NCBI GenBank assembly: GCA_022774505.1
Contig: JALFLW010000034.1
Span: 1 to 57,421, forward strand
From: Lachnospiraceae bacterium
Lineage (GTDB): Bacteria; Bacillota; Clostridia; Lachnospirales; Lachnospiraceae
DNA length: 57,421 nucleotides
Reading direction: 5' to 3'
A program made the translations under genes and the position numbers. Under the pieces are notes generated by a model, which searched no databases, was not told where the DNA came from, and saw only the letters and a program-made list of their open reading frames with translations. Each line of letters opens with the position of its first letter. Positions within the stretch are counted from its first letter, which is position 1. Below, piece after piece: positions 8,332 to 19,486 of the stretch.

Positions 8332-11304
8332 TTACTTCTTAATTTTCATAGATTTCTTAATTCCTGCTTTGCTGTTCAACAACTTCTTGTATGCTTTCAG
8401 CTTCTTAGCCGGAACCTTAAATACTGCTTTTTTATTGATTCCCTTGAATGCATTTTTTCCAACGCTCTTTAAGCTCTTTGATTTGATCGTCACATTTTTC
8501 AATGACTTGCAGCCTGCAAATGCATTTGCATTAACCTTTGTGATATTCTCACCGATAATTACTTTTTTGAGCTTTTTATTATTCTTAAATGCATTTTTCG
8601 CTACAGAGGTAACTTTGTATGCAGCTCCCTTAATCTTAACTGTCTTTGGAACCGTTACAGAAGTTTTCTTTTTATTTACAGGAGCTTTATATTCTACTGT
8701 TTTCTTCTTAACATCTGTCACCTTATAACTTGTACCTGAAATCTTAACAGCCTCTCCCTTCTTTACAGTATTTGTATTAGAAGGTGTTTTTGAAGGTGCT
8801 ACTGAAGGTGCTGCAATGGATGTTCCCGTCGGAGTTACTGTTGCAGCAGGAGAATTTGAAACAGCAGGTATCTGTGTTGCCGGTGCAACAGCAGATGGCA
8901 CGCCGGATGGAGCAACAGATGGAGCAACAGATGGCTCCTCGGAAGCTTCCGGAGTATGGAACCCGTCCATCTTAAATGTTATCTCGATCACCTGTGGAGA
9001 TTTCATATCTTTAAATTGGATACTGTTTCCACCGTCACCGGCTTTTACAACTTCAATCTTGTCATCTCCAAGCACAGAACCATCCCATACATTAAGAGGA
9101 TTTCCTGTATCAAAAATTCCACCCTTCATTGCTGACTGTGGTGCTGTGTCTTCTGTAAGCATCTCTTTTCCATCTACCTTGATGCTTGTGTAGCAAAGCT
9201 TTCCATCGCCATCCTTCGGGCTCTTCTTTTCCTTGCCGCTGGTCACATCATAATCACGGATATATAATGATCCGAGACCGTTCAGACTGGTCACGCCTGC
9301 ATCTTTTGCCTTCTGCGAAAGATCCTTTGCACAATCAAATGTTATTGTATATGTTCCATCGCCTGTTACGGTGATCACATCGCTGGAAATTTCTGTACCA
9401 CCATAGTAGCCTTTGTCTCCATTGAAGTTGTAAAATGCGTGGATTGCTAAATGCAGTACATAATTTACAGGGACATCCGAATCCAGTACGGAAACCGGAA
9501 TTTCTTTTTCTATACCATCTGATGTAACGGCAGTGATCGTGGTATCTCCTATCTTCTTTGCAAGGATACGTCCATCACTTGAAACAGTTACAATAGACTC
9601 ATCTGCACAACGGTAAATGAGATCTGCCCCGTTTCCTGCCGGTGTAGCTGCTGCATTCAGATATGTTTCCTGTCCGATACGAAGTGTCACATTTTTCTTC
9701 TCTGTGGTGATCTCTGTCGTCGGATTCTCATAAGAAGCAGCCTTTACTGTTACTTCTATTTCTTTGCTTGCGGTACCGGCTATAGCCTTTGCCGTAATCG
9801 TTGCCTTACCCGGTGCCTTTGCAACGATCACTCCATTGTATACTGTAGCCACTGTGTCATCACTGGTTCCCCATGCGATGGCATCATTTGTATCCTCCGG
9901 TGCAGTCGCTTTTGCTGTCACCGTTGTCGTTTCACCTGCTGTTAATTCTACTGTATCCTTGTCAACTGACAGATCCGTGATCGGAATACTTGTCGACTTC
10001 TTCACGATCTTAGAAGTATCTGTGATATTGTTATATCCATTTACCAGAGCAGAAATACCTGTATCAAGTGCTGTCTGACTTGTTCTGTCAATAACAGCAT
10101 ATGCCCTTGTATCTGTTCCACCTTCATCCCAGACGCAGCCGATCATAGAATACTTCTTCAACAGATAACCGATTCCTTCAAATGAGAAACGACGCTTTTC
10201 TCCTTTGCCTTTCCAGCCATACTCACCGATGACAACAGGTACACCCTTGTCAACATATTTTTTCTTCAGCTCGCTCCAGCGGCCGGCATATTTCTTGCTA
10301 TTCGTCTCATCAAATTCATTGGCACCGTCCAGAGCATTATAATCATGAACCTCGATCATGGTTCTCTTCGCCGGATCATTCGGAAGCTTAAACATGCTTG
10401 CAAACGGTTCCTTAGTAAGAGCTTCGATCTGTGTATTATGCGGCTGTACAACTACCCATCTCTTTGCATTGTTTCCACCGGAATTACGTACAATATCCAC
10501 GAAATCCTGATTGATCTCATTGATACGGTTCGTTTCAAGCTTCATCCATTCGCTCTGTACCTCTTCATTCTGATATCCGTACTGTGGAACCCAGCCGAGA
10601 TTTCCCTCGCCATCGTACTCTGCAGCATAATATACCTCATTCATCGCTCCAAACATCAGATGCTCATCATAATTCTTAAAGCGGTTTGCGATCGTCTTCC
10701 ACAGACCATCGTAACGCTCACGCACCTGTGCATATTCATCCTCGGATACAGACAGATCAAACCATCCGTGAGGATGTGGGTCGGCTCCTTTCGGATCTGA
10801 CTGCAGACATCCGTCATGATGCATATTCAGCTCGACATACATATCCTGGGAAATTGCATAATCTACAATCTCCTGTACCCTGCTCATCCAGTCCTCTGAT
10901 ACTTCATAATCCTCTGTGATATTCGCTCCCCAGGTCACCGGGATACGGATCGTATTAAATCCCAGATCATGCACAGACTTGATCAGAGACTTTGTCGTCT
11001 CTACTTTCTGCCACATTGTTTCACCGGTAATGAAATCATTCTTTGTCCCCTTGACATAGCCCCAGGCATCCATTGTGTTTCCCAGATTCCATCCAAGTCC
11101 GCATGCCTTAATGATCTCATCCGAAGACAGATCCTTAAAATTCAAAGGAGCATCCGGAACCTCTACGTTTGCTGTCGTAGACTTGTCTACATAAACCGGC
11201 TCACTTGCCGCTTTTGCAGTAGTAAACTGAATCCCCGGCACAGATGTTACAACCATCGCAGCCGTCAGACCCGCTACTATAAGACTTTTAAATTGCTTTC
11301 TCAT
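8332..11304 (-). CDS. Secreted multidomain GH5 cellulase with BIG2 and LRR tail
   Basis: This is an endo-beta-1,4-glucanase of GH5 (GWNLGNTMDAW is typical of subfamily 4). The 990-residue order is: Sec signal peptide (1-~33); catalytic barrel (~55-420) with acid/base Glu223 in MNEV and nucleophile Glu361 in GEYGW; two bacterial Ig-like BIG2 domains (~435-610); a beta-sandwich of carbohydrate-binding type (~615-790); a Pro/Ser/Ala-rich linker; and a lysine-rich tail with BspA-type leucine-rich repeats (AFKNNKKLKKVIIGENI and following repeats). The tail has no LPXTG and may hold the enzyme on the envelope by charge. The start MRKQFK has AGAGG upstream; the longer frame adds 12 residues without a better site. 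The promoter is at 11380-11408. Confidence 0.92.
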   Translation of the reverse strand: MRKQFKSLIVAGLTAAMVVTSVPGIQFTTAKAASEPVYVDKSTTANVEVPDAPLNFKDLSSDEIIKACGLGWNLGNTMDAWGYVKGTKNDFITGETMWQKVETTKSLIKSVHDLGFNTIRIPVTWGANITEDYEVSEDWMSRVQEIVDYAISQDMYVELNMHHDGCLQSDPKGADPHPHGWFDLSVSEDEYAQVRERYDGLWKTIANRFKNYDEHLMFGAMNEVYYAAEYDGEGNLGWVPQYGYQNEEVQSEWMKLETNRINEINQDFVDIVRNSGGNNAKRWVVVQPHNTQIEALTKEPFASMFKLPNDPAKRTMIEVHDYNALDGANEFDETNSKKYAGRWSELKKKYVDKGVPVVIGEYGWKGKGEKRRFSFEGIGYLLKKYSMIGCVWDEGGTDTRAYAVIDRTSQTALDTGISALVNGYNNITDTSKIVKKSTSIPITDLSVDKDTVELTAGETTTVTAKATAPEDTNDAIAWGTSDDTVATVYNGVIVAKAPGKATITAKAIAGTASKEIEVTVKAASYENPTTEITTEKKNVTLRIGQETYLNAAATPAGNGADLIYRCADESIVTVSSDGRILAKKIGDTTITAVTSDGIEKEIPVSVLDSDVPVNYVLHLAIHAFYNFNGDKGYYGGTEISSDVITVTGDGTYTITFDCAKDLSQKAKDAGVTSLNGLGSLYIRDYDVTSGKEKKSPKDGDGKLCYTSIKVDGKEMLTEDTAPQSAMKGGIFDTGNPLNVWDGSVLGDDKIEVVKAGDGGNSIQFKDMKSPQVIEITFKMDGFHTPEASEEPSVAPSVAPSGVPSAVAPATQIPAVSNSPAATVTPTGTSIAAPSVAPSKTPSNTNTVKKGEAVKISGTSYKVTDVKKKTVEYKAPVNKKKTSVTVPKTVKIKGAAYKVTSVAKNAFKNNKKLKKVIIGENITKVNANAFAGCKSLKNVTIKSKSLKSVGKNAFKGINKKAVFKVPAKKLKAYKKLLNSKAGIKKSMKIKK

Positions 11305-11347
11305 AAATAACCTCTCTTTCTCTCCGCGGTAAACCGCCATGCATTTT

Positions 11348-11372
11348 TAAGTATGCATTTTTCCCATACTTA
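11348..11372. repeat. Inverted repeat at the transcription start of the GH5 gene
   Basis: The arms TAAGTATG (11348-11355) and CATACTTA (11365-11372) are perfect 8-bp complements with a nine-base centre. They lie immediately downstream of the -10 box at 11380, at about +1 to +25. The repeat could be an operator or a 5' mRNA hairpin. Confidence 0.5.
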
Positions 11373-11379
11373 TGAGTTC

Positions 11380-11408
11380 ATTTTAGCATATCTTTATGCA
11401 TTTTGCAA
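11380..11408 (-). promoter_or_regulatory. SigA-type promoter of the secreted GH5 gene
   Basis: On the minus strand, TTGCAA (11403-11408), a 17-base spacer and TAAAAT (11380-11385) lie ~75 bases ahead of the start codon, leaving a fairly long leader. Confidence 0.65.
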
Positions 11409-11454
11409 TACTGCCATATCATTTCAAGCCCCTAAAATAGGCGTTTTTACACAA

Positions 11455-11495
11455 AAAGAAAAGGATCACCGTGATAATTTCGGCAATCCTTTTCT
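11455..11495 (-). terminator. Terminator of the rpoBC operon
   Basis: On the minus strand the arm AGAAAAGGATTGCCG pairs with CGGTGATCCTTTTCT and is followed by a T-run. It lies 70 bases past the rpoC stop. Confidence 0.8.
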
Positions 11496-11565
11496 ATCTT
11501 AATTTATTACTGTTTCTGCTTTTATTTCTATCATTCAGCAATCTGAAATATATTTCCGCCAGTAA

Positions 11566-14500
11566 CTACTCTTCATCGTTCTCTGTAGAAGTAGAATATA
11601 CTTCTTCGCTGTCAGATGATGCGAAATCCTTCAGAGTTTCTACAAGAGCTGGCTCTTTTTCTTTCTCTTTTACCCTTTTTTCTTCTTTTTTCTCTTCTTC
11701 TGATTTCGCTTCCTTTTCGGCTTTGGCCCTTGCGATCTCATACTCAGCCGTCTCATCGCAGTCAAGCTTAACGGAACGGTATCTCTTCATTCCTGTTCCT
11801 ACAGGGATCAGTTTACCGATAATTACATTTTCTTTCAGGCCGACCAATGGATCGATCTTGCCCTTGATGGCAGCATCTGTAAGAACTTTGGTTGTCTCCT
11901 GGAAGGACGCTGCTGACATAAAGGAATTGGTTGCCAATGCTGCCTTTGTAATACCAAGCATAACCTGACTTCCCTCCGGCGGCTCTTTGCCTTCCTTCGT
12001 CAATTCTTCTACAGTATCCTCATAATCCAGAGCATCCACCATAACTCCCGGCAGATAATCAGAATCTCCGTTATTCTCAATGCGGATCTTCTTTAACATC
12101 TGGCGCACAATGACCTCAATATGCTTATCATTAATATCAACACCCTGCAGACGGTAAACTCTCTGTACCTCACGGATCATGTAATCCTGCACGGCACGTA
12201 CTCCCTTGATAGCAAGGATGTCATGAGGGTTTACACTACCTTCAGTAAGCTCATCACCTGCTTCCAGCTCTTGTCCCTCCAGTACCTTAATACGGGAACC
12301 ATATGGGATAAGATATGCCTTGCTGTCACCTGTCTCTTTATTTGTTACAACTACCTCACGCTTCTTTTTGGTATCACGGATGCTTACTGTTCCGCCAAAT
12401 TCTGCGATAATTGCAAGACCCTTCGGCTTACGTGCCTCGAAAAGCTCCTCGACACGAGGAAGACCCTGCGTGATATCATCACCGGCTACACCACCGGCAT
12501 GGAAAGTACGCATTGTAAGCTGTGTACCAGGCTCACCGATAGACTGTGCCGCAATAATACCAACAGCCTCACCTACCTGAACCGGCTCACCGGTAGCCAT
12601 GTTTGCTCCATAACATTTTGCACATACACCGATATGTGATTTACATGTCAGGATTGTACGGATCTTAACTCTCGCTTTTGAACCGGCATCCATGATCGCC
12701 TTTGTATTTACAATACGGGCTGCTCTCTTCGGTGTGATCATATGATTTGCCTTCACGATCAGATCACCGTTATCATCATACATATTCTCACAGGCAAATC
12801 TTCCTGTAATACGCTCTTCCAGAGATTCGATCAGCTCTTTGCCATCTGCAAACTCGCCAATCTCCATACCAGGGATCTCATCGCGGTTGACACTACAGTC
12901 TACCTCACGAATAGATAATTCCTGGGATACATCTACCAGACGACGGGTCAGGTATCCGGAATCGGCTGTACGAAGAGCCGTATCGGACAGACCCTTACGG
13001 GCACCATGGGCAGAAATAAAGTACTCCAATACATCCAGTCCCTCACGGAAGTTGGACTTGATTGGGAGCTCAATGGTACGTCCTGATGTATCTGCCATCA
13101 GTCCACGCATACCTGCAAGCTGCTTGATCTGTGCCTGAGAACCACGGGCACCGGAATCGGCCATCATGAAGATGTTATTATATCGATCCAGCCCTGCCAT
13201 CAGAGCTTTTGTCAGCTTATCATCCGCAGCAAACCAGGTGTTTACAACCGCTTTATAACGCTCTTCTTCCGTCAGCAGACCACGATGGAACTTACGTGTG
13301 ATCGTCTCTACTGTCTTTTCTGCGTCTGCCAGAATTTCCTTCTTTGCAGCAGGCACTGTCATATCAGAAATAGATACTGTCATCGCTGCACGGGTAGAAT
13401 ATTTATACCCCAAAGCCTTGATATGATCCATTGTCTCAGCAGTACCGGTTGCCCCGTGTACATCAATACATTTTTCAAGGATCTGTTTCAGCTGCTTCTT
13501 ACCTACATGGAAATCTACCTCAAGAGTAAGGAAATTGTCCGGGTTGCTTCTATCTACAAAGCCCAGATCCTGTGGAAGGATCTCGTTAAAAATGAATCTT
13601 CCCAATGTTGACTCAATATTCTTGATCTCAACCTGTCCCTCGGCATTCACTCCGCTTCTGCGGACTGTAATGCGGGAATGAAGTGTTACGACACCATTTT
13701 CATATGCTGTGATCGCTTCATTAACAGACTTAAAGAACTTACCTTCGCCCTTTACGCCCGGTCTTTCCTGTGTCAGGTAATAAATACCAAGTACCATATC
13801 CTGTGAAGGAACAGCAACCACACCACCATCAGATGGTTTCAGCAGGTTATTTGGTGACAGCAGGAGGAAACGGCACTCTGCCTGAGCTTCTACTGACAAC
13901 GGCAGATGCACAGCCATCTGATCTCCATCGAAATCGGCATTAAATGCTGTACATACTAACGGATGAAGCTTGATCGCCTTACCCTCGACCAATGTCGGCT
14001 CAAATGCCTGAATACCAAGTCGGTGAAGTGTAGGGGCACGGTTAAGCATAACCGGATGCTCACGGATAACCTCCTCAAGTACATCCCATACCTCCGGCTG
14101 GAGTTTTTCTACCATCTTCTTTGCCTGCTTGATATTGTGTGCGATCTCTCTTGACACAAGCTCTTTCATTACAAACGGTTTAAAGAGCTCAATAGCCATC
14201 TCTTTCGGAAGGCCACACTGATATATCTTTAACTCAGGACCTACAACGATAACAGAACGTCCTGAATAGTCAACACGCTTACCCAGCAGGTTCTGACGAA
14301 AACGTCCCTGCTTACCCTTTAACATATCAGATAATGACTTCAGCGGACGGTTTCCCGGGCCTGTCACAGGACGGCCGCGGCGACCGTTATCGATCAGCGC
14401 ATCCACTGCTTCCTGAAGCATTCTTTTCTCATTGCGGACAATGATATCAGGTGCTCCTAACTCCAAAAGTCTCTTCAGACGATTATTTCTATTGATAATA

Positions 14501-15303
14501 CGCCGATAAAGATCGTTCATATCAGATGTTGCAAAACGACCACCATCCAGCTGTACCATTGGACGAAGATCCGGCGGGATAACCGGAATAACGGTAAGGA
14601 TCATCCATTCCGGCTTATTTCCTGAACCGCGAAATGCCTCAATAACTTCCAGTCTCTTGATGATTCTGGCACGTTTCTGTCCTGAAGCACTCTTAAGCTC
14701 CTCTTTCAGTGTATTGGATTCCTCCTCAAGATCAATGCTCATGAGAAGCTCCATAATGGACTCTGCTCCCATACCTGCACGGAATGCATTTCCATAATTT
14801 GCTCTTGCTTCCTGATATTCTGTCTCTGTCAGGATCTGCTTCTGCTGAAGACCGATTCCATCCTGAGCCTCCAGTACGATATATGATGCAAAATAAAGCA
14901 CCTTCTCCAGATTCTTTGGAGAAACATCAAGGATCAGCCCCATACGGCTTGGTATCCCCTTAAAGTACCAAATATGTGATACCGGGGCAGCCAGTTCGAT
15001 ATGACCCATACGCTCACGACGCACGCTTGCTTTTGTGACCTCTACACCACATCGGTCACAGACAACGCCCTTATAACGAATCTTTTTATACTTACCACAA
15101 TGACACTCCCAGTCTTTGCTCGGTCCAAAGATCTTCTCACAAAAAAGTCCGTCCTTCTCAGGCTTTAATGTTCTGTAGTTGATGGTCTCCGGCTTTTTTA
15201 CCTCACCGCGGGACCATTCCCTGATCTTTTCCGGAGATGCAAGACCAATCTTGATCGCATCATAAGTAATATGCTTTTCTTCCTTTACAGTACTATCGAT
15301 CAT
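11566..15303 (-). CDS. rpoC: DNA-directed RNA polymerase subunit beta'
   Basis: This is the catalytic large subunit of RNA polymerase. The 1245 residues include the N-terminal zinc site ([19 protein letters not shown]), the Mg-binding NADFDGDQ motif, the bridge-helix/trigger-loop region ([20 protein letters not shown]), and the second zinc cluster ([13 protein letters not shown]). The C-terminus is a highly charged [16 protein letters not shown] segment and an acidic tail, typical of many Firmicutes. The start MIDST is preferred because GGAGG sits five bases upstream; that site overlaps the first codons of the four-residue-longer frame. rpoB lies 51 bases upstream. No rpsL or rpsG follows, unlike the usual order. 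Confidence 0.98.
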   Translation of the reverse strand: MIDSTVKEEKHITYDAIKIGLASPEKIREWSRGEVKKPETINYRTLKPEKDGLFCEKIFGPSKDWECHCGKYKKIRYKGVVCDRCGVEVTKASVRRERMGHIELAAPVSHIWYFKGIPSRMGLILDVSPKNLEKVLYFASYIVLEAQDGIGLQQKQILTETEYQEARANYGNAFRAGMGAESIMELLMSIDLEEESNTLKEELKSASGQKRARIIKRLEVIEAFRGSGNKPEWMILTVIPVIPPDLRPMVQLDGGRFATSDMNDLYRRIINRNNRLKRLLELGAPDIIVRNEKRMLQEAVDALIDNGRRGRPVTGPGNRPLKSLSDMLKGKQGRFRQNLLGKRVDYSGRSVIVVGPELKIYQCGLPKEMAIELFKPFVMKELVSREIAHNIKQAKKMVEKLQPEVWDVLEEVIREHPVMLNRAPTLHRLGIQAFEPTLVEGKAIKLHPLVCTAFNADFDGDQMAVHLPLSVEAQAECRFLLLSPNNLLKPSDGGVVAVPSQDMVLGIYYLTQERPGVKGEGKFFKSVNEAITAYENGVVTLHSRITVRRSGVNAEGQVEIKNIESTLGRFIFNEILPQDLGFVDRSNPDNFLTLEVDFHVGKKQLKQILEKCIDVHGATGTAETMDHIKALGYKYSTRAAMTVSISDMTVPAAKKEILADAEKTVETITRKFHRGLLTEEERYKAVVNTWFAADDKLTKALMAGLDRYNNIFMMADSGARGSQAQIKQLAGMRGLMADTSGRTIELPIKSNFREGLDVLEYFISAHGARKGLSDTALRTADSGYLTRRLVDVSQELSIREVDCSVNRDEIPGMEIGEFADGKELIESLEERITGRFACENMYDDNGDLIVKANHMITPKRAARIVNTKAIMDAGSKARVKIRTILTCKSHIGVCAKCYGANMATGEPVQVGEAVGIIAAQSIGEPGTQLTMRTFHAGGVAGDDITQGLPRVEELFEARKPKGLAIIAEFGGTVSIRDTKKKREVVVTNKETGDSKAYLIPYGSRIKVLEGQELEAGDELTEGSVNPHDILAIKGVRAVQDYMIREVQRVYRLQGVDINDKHIEVIVRQMLKKIRIENNGDSDYLPGVMVDALDYEDTVEELTKEGKEPPEGSQVMLGITKAALATNSFMSAASFQETTKVLTDAAIKGKIDPLVGLKENVIIGKLIPVGTGMKRYRSVKLDCDETAEYEIARAKAEKEAKSEEEKKEEKRVKEKEKEPALVETLKDFASSDSEEVYSTSTENDEE

Positions 15304-15354
15304 AGTAACCTCCATTCTTCCACATCCAGGTTGTGTAAATCCGAAGTTTCGTCT

Positions 15355-18300
15355 TTATATCTGATCCGGCTCCTCTGAAGCTTCAAAATCGCCAAATATA
15401 TCGTCATTCTCTAACTCTTCTGCAGTACCCTCTTTGAAGCCTGCTGACTCAAATGACTCTCCGCTTCCAAATGCAAAATTTGCATCTCCATCGATCAACG
15501 GCTTAATATCCTCATTATTATCCTCTTCTACATTCTCTGTCATCGGAACTTCATTGCCATCCTCATCCAGAACGGTAACATCCAGTGCCAATGCCTGCAG
15601 CTCCTTGAGCAATACCTTAAAGGACTCCGGAATACCAGGGTCTGAAATATTCTCGCCCTTGATGATCGCTTCGTATGTCTTCACACGGCCAACCACATCA
15701 TCCGATTTCACAGTCAGAATCTCCTGAAGTGTATATGCTGCACCATAAGCCTCCAGTGCCCATACCTCCATCTCACCGAAACGCTGTCCACCAAACTGAG
15801 CTTTACCACCCAGAGGCTGCTGTGTTACTAATGAGTAAGGACCGGTAGAACGTGCATGGATCTTATCATCAACCAGATGATGCAGTTTCAGATAATGCAT
15901 GAAACCAACCGTTACTTCACCATCAAAGAACTCTCCGGTACGCCCATCACGCAGACGAACCTTACCATCGCGGCGGATCGGAACTCCCTTCCACTGCTGA
16001 CGGTATTCCTTATTCTCTACCAGATAATCCATAACCTCCGGATCAAGAATATCTTTATATTTATCAACAAAAGGTACTACATCTGTCGGATAATCAATTC
16101 CATTCTCAACAGCTTTTGCCTTTTCTGCCTCAAGCTCCGTCTGATCCAGCGGAGTATTTGCATAATCATTTGCCATCTCCAGTGTATCCATGATATCGTG
16201 CTCGTTTGCACCATCAAATACCGGAGTAGCCACATTAAAGCCCAATACCTTCGCAGCCAGACTCAGATGAATCTCCAGGACCTGACCGATATTCATACGT
16301 GAAGGCACACCCAACGGGTTCAGTACGATATCCAAAGGACGTCCGTTTGGAAGGAATGGCATATCCTCTACAGGAAGCACTCTGGAAACCACACCCTTGT
16401 TACCATGACGGCCGGCCATCTTGTCACCCACCTGTATCTTACGTTTCTGGGCAATATAAATGCGGACATTTTCGTTTACTCCCGGTGGCAGCTCGTCGCC
16501 ATTTTCCCTTGTAAATACTTTGGCATCCACAACAATACCAAACTCTCCATGAGGAACCTTAAGGGATGTATCACGAACCTCCCTTGCCTTCTCGCCAAAG
16601 ATCGCACGAAGAAGTCTCTCTTCTGCTGTCAGCTCTGTCTCACCCTTCGGTGTAACCTTTCCTACCAGAATATCATTCGCACGAACCTCTGCACCGATAC
16701 GGATGATACCTCTTTCATCCAGATCTTTAAGTGCATCATCACCAACACCCGGCACATCGCGTGTGATCTCTTCCGCACCCAGCTTGGTATCTCTTGCTTC
16801 CGCATTATATTCACTGATGTGTACAGATGTATAAACATCTTCCTGAACCAGTCTCTCGCTTAAGAGAACCGCATCCTCGTAGTTATAACCTTCCCATGTC
16901 ATGAATCCGATCAATGGGTTCTTACCAAGGGCGATCTCACCACCGCAGGTAGACGGACCATCTGCGAGAACCTGTCCGGCCTTGACTTCATCCCCTTTAT
17001 TAACCAAAGGTCTCTGGTTCATGCTGGTCCCCTGGTTACTACGCTGGAATTTTGCTAATTTATAATTATGGATTGTTCCATTTGTTTCCTTGATAATGAT
17101 CTCGTTGGAAGCAGAACGTTCTACGATACCATCTGCCTCTGCAAGTACACAGTTTCCGGAATCGATCGCAGCCTTCATTTCCATACCTGTTCCAACAGCC
17201 GGTGCTTCTGTCACCAAAAGCGGTACTGCCTGACGCTGCATGTTAGATCCCATCAAAGCACGGTTTGCATCGTCATTCTCCAGGAATGGGATCATGGCTG
17301 TTGCCACGGAAAATACCATCTTAGGAGATACGTCCATCAGATCGATATCTTTCTTAGGGAACTCTGATGTTTCCTCGCGGCGACGACCGGATACATTATT
17401 ACGAACAAAATGTCCGTCCTTATCCAGCTCTTCATTCGCCTGTGCAACGATGAACTTATCCTCCTCGTCAGCAGAAAGGTAAACTACTTCATCCGTAACT
17501 CTCGGATTTGCCGGATCTGTCTTGTCAACCTTACGATAAGGTGCCTCAACAAAACCATATTCATTGATCCGGGCATAGGATGCCAGAGAGTTGATCAGAC
17601 CGATATTCGGTCCCTCAGGCGTCTCTACCGGACACATACGTCCATAATGGGAATAATGTACGTCTCGTACCTCGAATCCTGCACGGTCACGCGACAGACC
17701 ACCCGGTCCTAATGCGGACAAACGACGCTTATGTGTCAGCTCACTAAGCGGATTGTTCTGATCCATGAACTGAGACAGCTGGGAACTTCCGAAGAACTCC
17801 TTAACGGCTGCCGTAACCGGCTTGATATTGATCAGAGACTGTGCTGTGATTGTTGACAGATCCTGTGTAGACATTCTCTCACGTACCACACGCTCCATAC
17901 GGGACAGGCCAATGCGGTACTGGTTCTGAAGAAGCTCGCCTACCGCACGGATACGACGATTTCCCAAATGATCGATATCATCATCATTGCCGATACCATA
18001 CTCCAGATGGATATTGTAATTGATAGATGCAAAAATATCCTCTTTCGTAATATGCTTTGGAATCAACTCCGAAATATTATACTGAATTTCTTCAATGATA
18101 TCTTCCTGAGACTCATTCTCATCCAAAATCTGCTTCAGCAGTGGATAATATACATCCTCTGTCACACCGATGCTCTTTGGATCTACATCCGGCAGATAAT
18201 AACGAAGGTCAACCATCAGGTTAGATAATACCTTTGTTACATGTTCCTCAAACTCCACCATAACATAAGGAACTGCCGCATTCTGAAGCTGTACTGCTAT

Positions 18301-19248
18301 TTCCTCCGTGATCAGAGTCCCTGCTTCAAGCTTCTCACCGGTCACGGTATCAACTGCATCCTCCGCAAGTCTGCATCCTACGATACGATTCTTAAAATGA
18401 AGCTTTTTATTAAATTTGTATCTGCCGACCTTGGCCAGATCATATCTCTTTGGGTCAAAAAACATTCCATTCAGAAGATTCTCTGCGCTGTCTACAGAAA
18501 GTGGCTCACCCGGACGAAGCTTTTTATAAAGCTCCAGCAAACCATCCTGATAATTCTCTGTAGTATCCTTTTCAATACTAGCGAGAATCTTTGGTTCCTC
18601 ACCAAACAATTCCTTGATCTCTGCATTCGTTCCTAATCCAAGAGCACGAAGAAATACCGTAATAGGAACCTTTCTATTTCTATCTACACGGACGAAGAAG
18701 ACATCATTAGAATCCGTCTCATACTCCAGCCACGCACCACGATTCGGTATTACTGTAGATGAAAATAACTCTTTACCGATCTTATCATGTCCGATCGCAT
18801 AATAGATACCCGGTGAACGTACCAGCTGACTAACGATAACTCGCTCAGCACCGTTTATAATAAAGGTACCTGTCGCTGTCATCAATGGCAGCTCACCCAT
18901 GAAGATCTCGTGTTCCTTAATTTCCTCAGTCTCCTTGTTATGCAGGCGGACCTTAACCTTCAAAGGTGCTGAATAAGTAGCATCCCTCTCCTTACACTGG
19001 TCAATGTCATACTTGCTTTCGTCTCTGCAAAGCTTGAAATCAACAAATTCCAGGCTGAGATGACCTCCAAAGTCAGAGATTGGGGAAATATCCCGAAATA
19101 CTTCCTTCAGACCATCATCCAAAAACCACTGGTAAGAATTGGTCTGCACCTCAATGAGGTTTGGCATCTCCAGAACTTCTCCCTGATGGGCATAACTCAT
19201 TCTCACACCATTGCCTACTTTTACCGGACGTATTCTGTTTTTCTCCAT
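15355..19248 (-). CDS. rpoB: DNA-directed RNA polymerase subunit beta
   Basis: This is the second catalytic subunit of RNA polymerase. The 1297 residues are full length and contain the rifampicin region ([20 protein letters not shown], then [10 protein letters not shown]). The residues usually altered in resistant mutants (Asp in FMDQN, His in THKRR, Ser in LSALG) are the wild-type ones. The active-site stretch [12 protein letters not shown] is present. A long acidic C-terminal tail is present. The start has AAGGAG about ten bases upstream. Upstream is a divergent GH3 gene rather than rplJ-rplL, so rpoBC must use its own promoter. A loose TTGTAT-N18-TATATT pair around 19300-19350 is a candidate only. 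Confidence 0.98.
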   Translation of the reverse strand: MEKNRIRPVKVGNGVRMSYAHQGEVLEMPNLIEVQTNSYQWFLDDGLKEVFRDISPISDFGGHLSLEFVDFKLCRDESKYDIDQCKERDATYSAPLKVKVRLHNKETEEIKEHEIFMGELPLMTATGTFIINGAERVIVSQLVRSPGIYYAIGHDKIGKELFSSTVIPNRGAWLEYETDSNDVFFVRVDRNRKVPITVFLRALGLGTNAEIKELFGEEPKILASIEKDTTENYQDGLLELYKKLRPGEPLSVDSAENLLNGMFFDPKRYDLAKVGRYKFNKKLHFKNRIVGCRLAEDAVDTVTGEKLEAGTLITEEIAVQLQNAAVPYVMVEFEEHVTKVLSNLMVDLRYYLPDVDPKSIGVTEDVYYPLLKQILDENESQEDIIEEIQYNISELIPKHITKEDIFASINYNIHLEYGIGNDDDIDHLGNRRIRAVGELLQNQYRIGLSRMERVVRERMSTQDLSTITAQSLINIKPVTAAVKEFFGSSQLSQFMDQNNPLSELTHKRRLSALGPGGLSRDRAGFEVRDVHYSHYGRMCPVETPEGPNIGLINSLASYARINEYGFVEAPYRKVDKTDPANPRVTDEVVYLSADEEDKFIVAQANEELDKDGHFVRNNVSGRRREETSEFPKKDIDLMDVSPKMVFSVATAMIPFLENDDANRALMGSNMQRQAVPLLVTEAPAVGTGMEMKAAIDSGNCVLAEADGIVERSASNEIIIKETNGTIHNYKLAKFQRSNQGTSMNQRPLVNKGDEVKAGQVLADGPSTCGGEIALGKNPLIGFMTWEGYNYEDAVLLSERLVQEDVYTSVHISEYNAEARDTKLGAEEITRDVPGVGDDALKDLDERGIIRIGAEVRANDILVGKVTPKGETELTAEERLLRAIFGEKAREVRDTSLKVPHGEFGIVVDAKVFTRENGDELPPGVNENVRIYIAQKRKIQVGDKMAGRHGNKGVVSRVLPVEDMPFLPNGRPLDIVLNPLGVPSRMNIGQVLEIHLSLAAKVLGFNVATPVFDGANEHDIMDTLEMANDYANTPLDQTELEAEKAKAVENGIDYPTDVVPFVDKYKDILDPEVMDYLVENKEYRQQWKGVPIRRDGKVRLRDGRTGEFFDGEVTVGFMHYLKLHHLVDDKIHARSTGPYSLVTQQPLGGKAQFGGQRFGEMEVWALEAYGAAYTLQEILTVKSDDVVGRVKTYEAIIKGENISDPGIPESFKVLLKELQALALDVTVLDEDGNEVPMTENVEEDNNEDIKPLIDGDANFAFGSGESFESAGFKEGTAEELENDDIFGDFEASEEPDQI

Positions 19249-19486
19249 CGCCGTTTCACTCCTTAATTTTGTAGAGTATTTTGTGGCTTTTCAATCTACA
19301 AAAACTATGCTATAATATATTTTATATCAGTTTTTGTATACAATCTGCCACAATAAGTGCATTTTCCATCTTATCATCTAATTTGGTGATTGTCAAGCAT
19401 TTCTGTTTTATTGAATCGCTCTTTCCAGAATTTTTTTATAATTGATGTTTAAACCCGTTTATTATTTAATACGAAGGGAGATAAAT

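Noticed and set aside
15304-15315. Longer rpoC start (MEVT)
   Set aside because: Those codons are the ribosome site (GGAGG) for the ATG at 15303.
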